A stretch of 8,387 bases of DNA from JANYJJ01 sp038241115 (lineage in GTDB: Bacteria > Pseudomonadota > Gammaproteobacteria > Burkholderiales > Burkholderiaceae_C), in the NCBI GenBank assembly GCA_038241115.1, contig JBBRGA010000146.1, positions 1-8,387 on the forward strand, read 5' to 3'. Below the pieces are notes generated by a model. That model did not search any database and was not told the DNA's origin. It saw only the letters and a program-made list of their open reading frames with translations. Below, piece after piece: positions 1 through 8,162 of the stretch (within the stretch, counting starts at the first letter, position 1; every line of letters starts with the position of its first letter). Made by a program: the position numbers and the translations under genes.

Positions 1-2
1 AG

Positions 3-1691
3 ATGGTCGGCTTGACGACAGCCTTGATCAGTGCAGCCGCTGACCCCAAGATCAACAAAACCGGCACCGTCATCACTGCCGAAGATGCGGCTTTCAAAGA
101 GATTAAAAAGACTGAAATCAAGGCTGCTGAGACCATGCCGCCCGTGAGCGTGACACCAGCACCAGCACCAGCACCAGCACCAGCACCAGCACCAGCACCA
201 GCACCAGCACCAGCACCTGCGCCCGTTACGGCCGCTGAGCAAATGGACATTGCTGCCGCCAAAGCCTTTGTCTCACGCCTGCGTTCCAACGCTGCGTCAC
301 TGCGTAACGGTCCGCTGGAAACCGGCATCACCGACGGCGTCAAAGTCTTCGGCGATTCGCTGCAGAACGAAGCCGCGGCGGTCACGCAGCAAACCACGCA
401 ACTGGCACGTTTGAGCTCCATCGCGGTTGAGCTGTGGTCAGACTACCGAGGTCGGTACAGCACCAACACGGAGTCACCCGCCCTGCCAGGATTAAATGGT
501 GGCTGCACGATTTATCAAGGCTCCTTTCCTGTGCAGTTCGGCACATCGGACGGCGCGCCTTATGTCAGCGCCTCGCTGGCTGTGGCCACTGCCTTTGACA
601 ACGCCACTTGGGTGGGCTGTTCATTGAACCAAGGCAGCACGCTGAACGGCGCCACGCAATACCGGCAAAGCATTTTGTTCAACATGTCGGCAGGGACTTA
701 CGCTGCATCAGGTTCTGGCGTCACCGAGACTGAGACAAACAGCGCTGTGCCCTATATCGCGGTCAGTCGCAAGCGTTACACAGACAGCAGCGGCACGCTG
801 GTTCAAAGGAACCTCACACCCACCCTGCGCGGGGTTGCAGGCTTTGTGCAACTGAACGGCTCACTCACCGGAATTTCCATGGTCGGCGACCTGCCTCCCA
901 GCATGCGCGCTGACGGCAGCCTGCTGGCCTCGCGTTACACCGCGAATGTCAACGGCTTGATCAGCGTGCTGCCCAGCGGCGCGGTCAAAGCGGCGTTCTC
1001 CAGCGGGCGTTTTGGCGTCGTGCCGGTAGGCGGCAATGCCGAGTCTTTGACACTGGATTTGTCGCCGCAAGGCGCCAGCGTGGTCGTCATTGCCGAAGAC
1101 AGCCGCAACGCAGCTCAAGTGGCCGACACCGTCATCAGCATGGCCGCCTCCATCGCCACCGCAAAAGGTGAATTGAAGGGCAGCTTGTTGGCCGACCGAT
1201 TCAGCATCGGCAGCGCGGGAGAGTTGGTTCTGGGTCGCTTGAAATTTACGGGCAGCTTGGGCGTGGCCCCCGCCGTAGGAACGGTAAACGCAGCGGTGAC
1301 GCCTTGGTTGAACGGTCTGCTTGAAATCACCAACAACACCGCTCCTGGCAGCGTTCGCGTCATTGGCTTCGAAGGAGGCATGAGCCTGCCGCAACGGCCC
1401 ACCGCGATGCTGACCGTGTCGATTTCTGAAACCCCGGCCACTGCCAGCACGGCAGTCAGCTACAGCCTGATTGGGCGCTACGTGCAAAGCGCCACCACCG
1501 TGCAGATCAGCGGCACCCAAAACGGCAATGGCACCTCGGCGACGTTTGCCGATGCCAGCGGTGTCTCGGTGTCGGTGCGATCGGGCACCACCATCGCCAA
1601 CATCACGGTGAACGGCCGTCAAACAGGGGTGATTGACACGCTGAAAAAACGCATCATCTACATCGACGGCAGCTTCGAGTCGTTGATCTGA
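3..1691 (+). CDS. Large beta-rich surface or envelope protein of unknown function, probably 5'-truncated by the window edge
   Basis: I do not recognise a named family. The first ATG lies two bases inside the window and gives 562 residues. This start shows no charged N-region or clear signal peptide, and no ribosome site can be seen, so the gene probably begins upstream. Residues about 1-50 are Ala/Lys-rich. Residues about 52-75 are a Pro-Ala tract like the rigid linkers of periplasm-spanning proteins. Residues about 78-150 look helical (AKAFVSRLRSNAASLRNG). The rest is Gly/Ser/Thr/Val-rich with alternating hydrophobic residues, typical of extracellular beta structure. Only two cysteines are visible (about 168 and 206) and they could form a disulfide. 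The C-terminus ends in DGSFESLI. A second envelope-type gene follows 69 bases downstream on the same strand, so co-transcription is possible. A lipoprotein or surface role is inference; the reading frame itself is well supported by its length and codon use. Confidence 0.75.
   Translation: MVGLTTALISAAADPKINKTGTVITAEDAAFKEIKKTEIKAAETMPPVSVTPAPAPAPAPAPAPAPAPAPAPAPVTAAEQMDIAAAKAFVSRLRSNAASLRNGPLETGITDGVKVFGDSLQNEAAAVTQQTTQLARLSSIAVELWSDYRGRYSTNTESPALPGLNGGCTIYQGSFPVQFGTSDGAPYVSASLAVATAFDNATWVGCSLNQGSTLNGATQYRQSILFNMSAGTYAASGSGVTETETNSAVPYIAVSRKRYTDSSGTLVQRNLTPTLRGVAGFVQLNGSLTGISMVGDLPPSMRADGSLLASRYTANVNGLISVLPSGAVKAAFSSGRFGVVPVGGNAESLTLDLSPQGASVVVIAEDSRNAAQVADTVISMAASIATAKGELKGSLLADRFSIGSAGELVLGRLKFTGSLGVAPAVGTVNAAVTPWLNGLLEITNNTAPGSVRVIGFEGGMSLPQRPTAMLTVSISETPATASTAVSYSLIGRYVQSATTVQISGTQNGNGTSATFADASGVSVSVRSGTTIANITVNGRQTGVIDTLKKRIIYIDGSFESLI
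155..214 (+). repeat. Hexamer microsatellite (ACCAGC)x10 encoding a Pro-Ala tract
   Basis: Ten exact tandem copies of ACCAGC run from 155 to 214, followed by one degenerate copy (ACCTGC, 215-220). In the reading frame this is CCA-GCA repeated, giving alternating Pro and Ala. The unit is six bases, so gain or loss of copies would lengthen or shorten the linker without shifting the frame. Identical codons throughout suggest recent expansion by slippage rather than old selection on the peptide alone. Confidence 0.95.
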
Positions 1692-1760
1692 CATGGCGCC
1701 TGTGAAGGCCTTGACTGCTGCTTTCACCGCGCAGCCGGCGCACCGGAAAGCGCCCTAGAT

Positions 1761-3026
1761 ATGCCTCGAATCGACTGTTTGGCGTGGCGCGAAACAGCCG
1801 CGCGGCGCGCGGTTTCTTGTGTCGTCGTTATTTTGGGTTCGACGCTGTGCATGCTGGCGTTCGCAGCCGAAGAAAGCGCCGCTTCGACTTGGCTGGCGAT
1901 GCCAGACGCGCGCCTGCCTGAGCGGCTGCCCATCGGCGCACAGACGGGCTGGGCAGTCAAAGCGCTGGCCGCGCAATTTGAGGCCAGCGACGCGACGCCA
2001 GTGCGTGCACTGTCCGGTGACTGGTCGCACTATCGCCCGCGCGACACGCGCAACGCCGCGCTGCAGTCGGCGCAAATCGAGCTGTCGGCATCGCGTGCAA
2101 GTTGGGAACTGGGCACCGTTTTGCGCAGCGACATCGTCATCGACGGATCGCGAGGCGCCTTCGACATCGTTTACGCCTACAAACAAAAACGCGAGCCGCC
2201 CCCGGGCAGCACGTTCGAGCTGAATGCCACCGAGCAAGGCGTCATCTGGGCAGGCTTGCGCGGCGCGCGCACTTGGACGCTGCGGCCCGGCACCGACAAC
2301 GGCGTTCAACTCACCACTTCGGCTGCGTTGCTGTCAGTGCGGCGCGTGCAACTGACAGACGTCAGCGGCAATGCGCAATTCAGCAGTGGCGCAGGTTTTG
2401 AATTCAACGCGCAGACCACTCGGCAAGACTCGCATGTTCAATTTGGCGGCTACGGCCAACCCAAAGGATTGGGCAGTGGCTACACCACCGACATCGGTTT
2501 GCTGTGGCAACCCAGCGCGCGCAGCTTCGTCAATTTTTCGGTGACCGATGCGTTCTCAAAGCTCAAAGTGCGCAACGTCGCCACGGAGCAACTGAGTGCG
2601 TCGTCCAGCACACGCTTGTTCGACAGCAGCGGCTATCTGGACTATCGGCCGCTGCTGAACGGTCGCAACAGCACGCAAGATGTGACGCTGCGCCTGGTCC
2701 GTAAATGGACCCTCAGCGCTGGAACGCGGCTTGATGGGTCGGTCCCGTCTGCGTCTGGGGAGTCCCCAGCGGCGAGTTCAACCACTGTGGGCGCGCGCTG
2801 GGAACATGTCGCGAGCATCGATGTCCCGTCGATATGGGTCAGCGTTCCGTTGACCGTTTTTCCTCAAGCGGGCTTGGCTTTGCAGCTCGACGTTGACAGC
2901 CGCTTCAAGTCAGTGGGCGTGGGCCTGAAAAGCCGAATCGGCGCGGTGATGCTGCGCAGTCAGAGCACCAGCGTGGGTGACTCACGCGCCTTGGGTTGGC
3001 AAGCAAACCTCAACTGGGCTTGGTGA
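1761..3026 (+). CDS. Putative outer-membrane beta-barrel protein of unknown function
   Basis: The product has 421 residues. The N-terminus has an Arg-containing region (to about residue 16), a hydrophobic core (VSCVVVILGSTLCMLAFA) and a likely signal peptidase I site near AFA-A (about residues 34-37). The mature part is rich in alternating polar and hydrophobic residues with many Trp, Tyr and Phe. It ends in an aromatic residue (NLNWAW), as outer-membrane barrels usually do. A purine-rich GGAAAG at 1745-1750 lies 10 bases before this ATG and is a modest ribosome site. The gene follows the preceding envelope gene by 69 bases, and its 3' end overlaps queA on the other strand. I recognise no catalytic motif or named family. 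The barrel assignment rests on sequence character only. A periplasmic beta-rich protein is the main alternative. Confidence 0.8.
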   Translation: MPRIDCLAWRETAARRAVSCVVVILGSTLCMLAFAAEESAASTWLAMPDARLPERLPIGAQTGWAVKALAAQFEASDATPVRALSGDWSHYRPRDTRNAALQSAQIELSASRASWELGTVLRSDIVIDGSRGAFDIVYAYKQKREPPPGSTFELNATEQGVIWAGLRGARTWTLRPGTDNGVQLTTSAALLSVRRVQLTDVSGNAQFSSGAGFEFNAQTTRQDSHVQFGGYGQPKGLGSGYTTDIGLLWQPSARSFVNFSVTDAFSKLKVRNVATEQLSASSSTRLFDSSGYLDYRPLLNGRNSTQDVTLRLVRKWTLSAGTRLDGSVPSASGESPAASSTTVGARWEHVASIDVPSIWVSVPLTVFPQAGLALQLDVDSRFKSVGVGLKSRIGAVMLRSQSTSVGDSRALGWQANLNWAW

Positions 3027-4107
3027 CGCAGGCCGCCGTTCGCTGCAAAAGCATGGCGTCGCCGTAGCTGAAAAACCGGTAGCGCTGTGCAATGGCGTGG
3101 CGGTACAGATTCATCACCTGCTCATGGCCCGCCAGCGCGCACACCAGCATCATCAGTGTGCTTTTGGGCAGGTGAAAGTTGGTGATCAGCACGTCCACCA
3201 CCTTGAAGTCAAAGCCCGGGGTGATGAAGATGGACGTGTCGCGGCTGCCAGCAAGCAAGCGTCCGTTTTCGGTTTGCGCCGCCGACTCCAAGGCCCGCAA
3301 GGTCGTGGTGCCCACCGACACCACGCGACCTCCCGCTGCCTGGGTCGCCGCCACGGCGTCGACCGTGGTCTGCGGCACATCAAACCATTCGCTGTGCATC
3401 GCGTGCTCGGCCAGGTTTTCGGTGCGCACGGGCTGGAAGGTGCCGGCACCCACATGCAAGGTGATGTGGGCGGTATTCACGCCGCGCAGTTTCAACGCGG
3501 CCATCACGCCTTCGTCGAAGTGCAGGGCTGCGGTGGGCGCCGCAGCCGCCCCGGGTTGTGAAGCAAAGATGGTTTGGTAGCGGCGCTCATCGTCTTCGCC
3601 GTCGCTGTGCGTGATGTAGGGCGGCAGCGGCACGTGGCCGTGTAGTTCCAGCAAGGCGAACGGCTCACTGGGAAAGCGCAAGTGGAACAGCGAGTCTTCG
3701 GGTCCGGCGCGGCCCAACACTTCAGCGTCAAAGTGTCGCCCCGATTTTTCAAAGCGCACCACGCCACCGGCCTTTGGCGACTTGCTGGCACGCAGGTGCA
3801 TCAGCACCTCGAAGTTGGGCAACACACGCTCGACCAAGGCTTCGACTTTGCCGCCACCGCCACCGCCACCGGCATTACTCAGGTGCACTTTGCTGCCCAA
3901 CAAACGCGCCTTGATGACGCGGGTGTTGTTGAACACCAGCAAATCACCGGCTTGCAGCAGGTCGGGCAGATCGCGAAAACGGCGGTCTGTTGGCACCGCC
4001 GCGCGGCCGTCCAGCAAACGCGAGGCGCTGCGCTCGGCGGTGGGGTGCTGCGCGATCAGTTCCGGCGGAAGCTCGAAATCGAAGTCGCTCAAAAGGAACT
4101 GACGCAT
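3010..4107 (-). CDS. queA: S-adenosylmethionine:tRNA ribosyltransferase-isomerase
   Basis: QueA transfers and isomerises the ribosyl group of S-adenosylmethionine onto 7-aminomethyl-7-deazaguanine in tRNA, making epoxyqueuosine at the wobble position of GUN anticodons. It is cytoplasmic. The 365 residues are close to the E. coli length (356). Family blocks are present in order: LLSDFDFELPPELIAQHP at the N-terminus, FNNTRVIKARLLG, HVPLPPYI, YQTIFA with PGAAAAPTAALHF, VGAGTFQPVR, MHSEWFDV, SVGTTTLRALES, ITNFHLPKSTLMMLV and YRFFSYGDAMLL. I chose the start at MRQFLLSDF, which matches the usual N-terminus. A start five codons upstream (MAGLF) is possible, and the frame stays open further but has no family sequence there. 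An unusual run of seven glycines sits at residues 80-86. The tgt gene, a common partner, is not directly downstream; instead the gene collides tail to tail with a + strand gene. Confidence 0.96.
   Translation of the reverse strand: MRQFLLSDFDFELPPELIAQHPTAERSASRLLDGRAAVPTDRRFRDLPDLLQAGDLLVFNNTRVIKARLLGSKVHLSNAGGGGGGGKVEALVERVLPNFEVLMHLRASKSPKAGGVVRFEKSGRHFDAEVLGRAGPEDSLFHLRFPSEPFALLELHGHVPLPPYITHSDGEDDERRYQTIFASQPGAAAAPTAALHFDEGVMAALKLRGVNTAHITLHVGAGTFQPVRTENLAEHAMHSEWFDVPQTTVDAVAATQAAGGRVVSVGTTTLRALESAAQTENGRLLAGSRDTSIFITPGFDFKVVDVLITNFHLPKSTLMMLVCALAGHEQVMNLYRHAIAQRYRFFSYGDAMLLQRTAACVTKPS
3851..3870 (-). repeat. Short GGTGGC hexamer repeat encoding seven glycines in QueA
   Basis: On the + strand CCGCCA occurs three times in tandem, followed by CC. 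Read on the - strand this forms most of seven consecutive Gly codons (residues 80-86) between the FNNTRVIKARLLG block and KVEALVER. E. coli QueA has, from memory, only about two glycines here, so this is a small in-frame expansion in a loop. Confidence 0.85.
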
Positions 4108-4142
4108 AAAAAGGCCTGCCATGAGAGAGGCAAAATTGTCCC
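4108..4142. promoter_or_regulatory. Divergent queA/recG intergenic region with recG ribosome site
   Basis: Only 35 bases separate the two starts, so promoters for both genes must overlap each other or lie inside the opposing coding sequence. A purine run GAGAGAGG (4123-4130) is the likely recG ribosome site, with 12 bases to the ATG, which is rather long. On the other strand a weaker CAGG lies about 9 bases before the queA start. I see no convincing -35/-10 pair for either gene. Confidence 0.4.
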
Positions 4143-6299
<2,157 letters not shown>

Positions 6300-6320
6300 A
6301 AGCCTGACCTCACAATCACC

Positions 6321-6360
6321 CATGACCCTCACCGAACTGCGATACATCGTCGCTGTCGCC
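6321..6360 (+). repeat. Direct repeat, upstream copy (duplicated oxyR start)
   Basis: These 40 bases are identical to 6458-6497, including third codon positions. Similarity continues six more bases with two mismatches and then stops. The left edge is one base before the ATG, so the duplicated block is essentially the first 13 codons of oxyR. The offset between copies is 137 bases. Confidence 0.97.
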
Positions 6361-6413
6361 TGTGAAGGGCGAAAGAGGGCCCACACCGCAGGTGGGGATC
6401 GCAGCCCGCAGCA

Positions 6414-6433
6414 GGCGATAAGCGACGGCGATG
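6414..6433 (+). repeat. Imperfect inverted copy of the end of the oxyR direct repeat
   Basis: This segment can pair with 6345-6360 in the upstream repeat, and equally with 6482-6497 in the downstream one. Fifteen Watson-Crick pairs and one G-U pair are possible, in blocks of seven, five and four, with a one-base and a three-base bulge. Pairing with the downstream copy would place the oxyR ribosome site and start codon in the loop. GC-rich sequence makes chance pairing easier, so this is tentative. Confidence 0.4.
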
Positions 6434-6444
6434 CGAGCAAAAAT

Positions 6445-6448
6445 GGAG
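6445..6448 (+). promoter_or_regulatory. Ribosome binding site of oxyR
   Basis: GGAG lies 10 bases before the ATG at 6459. The upstream duplicate ATG at 6322 has no comparable site, which supports 6459 as the true oxyR start. The site lies within the inserted segment, so the insert now supplies oxyR's translation signal. Confidence 0.6.
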
Positions 6449-6457
6449 TCCACACAG

Positions 6458-6497
6458 CATGACCCTCACCGAACTGCGATACATCGTCGCTGTCGCC
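6458..6497 (+). repeat. Direct repeat, downstream copy (start of intact oxyR)
   Basis: Exact match to 6321-6360. This copy is in frame with the complete OxyR coding sequence, whereas the upstream copy runs into unrelated sequence. Confidence 0.97.
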
Positions 6498-7391
6498 CGC
6501 GAAAAACACTTCGGGCGTGCCGCCGAGGCATGTTTTGTGTCGCAGCCCACACTCAGCGTGGCCGTCAAAAAGCTAGAAGAAGAACTCGACGTGAAGCTCT
6601 TTGAGCGCGGTACCGGTGAGATCAGCATGACGCCGCTGGGTGAAGAAATTGTTCGCCAGGCGCAGACCGTGATCGAGCAGGCTGCCGGCATCAAAGAAAT
6701 CGCCAAACGCGGCAAAGACCCGGTCTCGGGCCCGCTTCGCTTGGGCGTGATCTACACCATCGGGCCTTATTTGCTACCCAGTCTGGTGAAGGAAGCCATT
6801 GCCAGCGTGCCGCAGATGCCGCTGATCCTGCAAGAGAACTTCACCAGCAGATTGCTCGACATGCTGCGCACCGGCGAGCTCGATGCGGCCATCATGGCCG
6901 AGCCGTTTCCCGACACCGGCTTGGCGGTCGCGCCGCTGTACGACGAGCCTTTCATGGTGGCCGTTCCGAAGGCGCACGCGCTGGCCAAACGCAAACAAAT
7001 CAGCGCCGAAGAGTTGAAGCAGGAAACCATGCTGCTACTCGGCACCGGCCACTGCTTTCGCGACCATGTGCTCGAGGTGTGCCCCGAGTACGCGCGCTTC
7101 TCCAGCGGCGGCGGCGACATGAATGAAGGCATACGCAAAAGCTTTGAAGGCTCGTCGCTGGAAACCATCAAGTACATGGTGGCCTCGGGCATGGGCGTGA
7201 CGGTGGTCCCGCAACTCAGCGTGCCCACTGACGCTGACAAGCACATCGCCTATTTGCGCTTTTCAGCGCCCGTGCCCACCCGCCGCGTGGTGCTGGCGTG
7301 GCGGCGCACCTTCACGCGCTACGAGGCCATTGCCGCGCTGCGCAACGCGATTTACGCCTGCGAGCTGAAAGGCGTGAAGCGCCTGTCGTGA
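6459..7391 (+). CDS. oxyR: Peroxide-sensing LysR-family regulator OxyR
   Basis: OxyR senses hydrogen peroxide through a reversible disulfide and then activates antioxidant genes. The 310 residues match the family (E. coli 305). The N-terminal winged helix-turn-helix is intact (FGRAAEACFVSQPTLSVAVKKLEEELDVKLFER, residues about 18-50), followed by a linker helix and the effector domain from about residue 90. The redox pair is present as Cys199 (GHCFRD) and Cys208 (LEVC), at the same residue numbers as in E. coli. The downstream block SSLETIKYMVASGMGVTVVP is also typical of OxyR. The start at 6459 has a GGAG site; the identical upstream start at 6322 leads into a short frame. It lies between recG and dps, all on one strand. 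LysR regulators often repress their own promoter, but no clear operator can be seen here. Confidence 0.97.
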   Translation: MTLTELRYIVAVAREKHFGRAAEACFVSQPTLSVAVKKLEEELDVKLFERGTGEISMTPLGEEIVRQAQTVIEQAAGIKEIAKRGKDPVSGPLRLGVIYTIGPYLLPSLVKEAIASVPQMPLILQENFTSRLLDMLRTGELDAAIMAEPFPDTGLAVAPLYDEPFMVAVPKAHALAKRKQISAEELKQETMLLLGTGHCFRDHVLEVCPEYARFSSGGGDMNEGIRKSFEGSSLETIKYMVASGMGVTVVPQLSVPTDADKHIAYLRFSAPVPTRRVVLAWRRTFTRYEAIAALRNAIYACELKGVKRLS

Positions 7392-7457
7392 GCGGGTTCA
7401 AGGCTGCTTCAGGCTCGCTTCTATAAAGTCGGCGCTCCACCTTCACAAGGAATTGCC
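7392..7457 (+). promoter_or_regulatory. Upstream region of dps with candidate promoter and strong ribosome site
   Basis: The 66-base gap holds AAGGA at 7447-7451, six bases before the dps ATG, a good Shine-Dalgarno. A -10-like TATAAA lies at 7422-7427. The best -35 is TTCAAG at 7397-7402, with a long 19-base spacer. That combination is weak enough to fit a promoter needing an activator. I could not find a convincing OxyR operator (ATAG-N7-CTAT type), although a CTAT occurs at 7421-7424. Confidence 0.4.
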
Positions 7458-7991
7458 ATGGCCAAGAAACTCAAACCCTCGACCGACATGGTGTTGCTGC
7501 CGACCGCGCGGCGCGGCGCCAGCATCAACATCGGCATCAGCGAAAAGGACCGCGCCGCCATTGCAGGCGGGCTGAGCCACTTGCTGGCCGACACCTACAC
7601 GCTCTACCTCACAACCCACAACTTCCACTGGAACGTGACCGGGCCGATGTTCAACACCTTGCACCAAATGTTCATGGTGCAGTACACCGAGCTGTGGGCG
7701 GCGGTGGATCCGGTGGCCGAACGCATACGCTCGCTGGGCCATCCGGCGCCGGGCTCTTATGCGCAGTTCAGCGCCCTGGCCTCGTTGCCCGACGCGCCGG
7801 TGACGCCTCCCAAGGCGCTGGAAATGGTGCGCATCCTGGTCGACGGCCACGAGGCAGTGGCACGCACCGCGCGTGGCATCTTTGCGCTGGCCGACGGCGC
7901 CAGCGACGAACCCACGGCGGATTTATTGACCCAGCGTTTGACGGTGCATGAGCAAACCGCGTGGATGCTGAGGTCGCTGCTGGAAGATTGA
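7458..7991 (+). CDS. dps: Dps-family DNA-protecting ferritin-like protein
   Basis: Dps forms a dodecameric cage that oxidises ferrous iron with hydrogen peroxide and stores it, limiting hydroxyl radical damage to DNA. The 177 residues fit the family. The ferroxidase signature is clear: His57-Trp58 (FHWNVTGPMF), His69 (TLHQMF), Asp84 and Glu88 (AVDPVAERI). These align with E. coli His51, His63, Asp78 and Glu82 at a constant offset of six. The residue aligned with E. coli Asp67 is Met73, a site that varies in the family. The N-terminus has several lysines and arginines (MAKKLKPSTD, then ARRG) and may bind DNA. A strong AAGGA site supports the start. The gene follows oxyR by 66 bases on the same strand, so read-through from oxyR or its own promoter are both possible. 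Confidence 0.97.
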   Translation: MAKKLKPSTDMVLLPTARRGASINIGISEKDRAAIAGGLSHLLADTYTLYLTTHNFHWNVTGPMFNTLHQMFMVQYTELWAAVDPVAERIRSLGHPAPGSYAQFSALASLPDAPVTPPKALEMVRILVDGHEAVARTARGIFALADGASDEPTADLLTQRLTVHEQTAWMLRSLLED

Positions 7992-8009
7992 GCGCCGCGG
8001 GTTTTTGAG

Positions 8010-8029
8010 CAGCCGCTTTCGCGCGGCTG
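8010..8029 (+). terminator. Hairpin downstream of dps, weak terminator candidate
   Basis: CAGCCGC and GCGGCTG form a seven-base-pair stem with a six-base loop, 18 bases after the dps stop. No T-run follows the stem; the nearest run of T lies before it. It could stabilise the dps mRNA 3' end or slow polymerase, but it is not a canonical intrinsic terminator. Confidence 0.3.
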
Positions 8030-8072
8030 AGGCCAACGCACCGCACCGCGGGGTCTGCAAAAACCGGGCCGC

Positions 8073-8078
8073 GATAAT
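8073..8078 (+). promoter_or_regulatory. Candidate -10 element upstream of prfC
   Basis: GATAAT differs from the TATAAT consensus at one position and lies 84 bases before the favoured prfC ATG. No good -35 box is present 16-18 bases upstream. It is the best -10 candidate in the 171-base gap between dps and prfC, which otherwise holds only the hairpin after dps. Confidence 0.25.
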
Positions 8079-8162
8079 CGCCCAGTCCTTGACATGACGC
8101 CCTCCTCGGTGGACGCTCGTCTTCAGCCCTCCATCTTTTTCAGCCGCCGGTCAGTACGTCGA

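Larger units (their letters stand above)
6322..6462 (+). pseudogene. 46-codon frame made of an oxyR 5' fragment plus unrelated tail, overlapping the oxyR start
   Basis: The frame begins MTLTELRYIVAVA, identical to the OxyR N-terminus. At residue 14 it leaves the OxyR sequence and continues as CEGRKRAHTAGGDRSPQQ and onward to a TGA at 6460-6462. That stop overlaps the ATG of the intact oxyR (ATGA). The peptide holds only the first helix of the LysR winged helix, so it cannot bind DNA as OxyR does. No Shine-Dalgarno sequence is visible before its ATG. It is either a scar of a duplication or insertion into the old oxyR start, or a translated leader that couples ribosomes to oxyR. I favour a scar; the stop-start overlap keeps the second possibility open. 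Confidence 0.5.

Noticed and set aside
155..214. CRISPR-like tandem repeat
   Set aside because: It is a six-base unit without spacers, in frame within a coding sequence as a Pro-Ala tract.
861..1727. Long - strand open frame (288 codons) antisense to the first gene
   Set aside because: Arg/His/Gly-rich composition typical of a shadow frame in GC-rich DNA. The + strand frame has coherent protein character and is longer.
1693..1758. 21-codon frame between the two envelope genes
   Set aside because: No ribosome site beyond the preceding gene's stop and no recognisable peptide; short frames like this are expected by chance.
6321..6366. Target-site duplication of a transposon
   Set aside because: A duplication of 40 exact bases is much longer than known transposon target duplications, and no transposase or terminal inverted repeats flank the 97-base spacer.
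8089..8094. Perfect TTGACA as a -35 box for prfC
   Set aside because: No -10-like sequence lies 15-19 bases downstream (GGACGCTC region), so it is likely a chance match.
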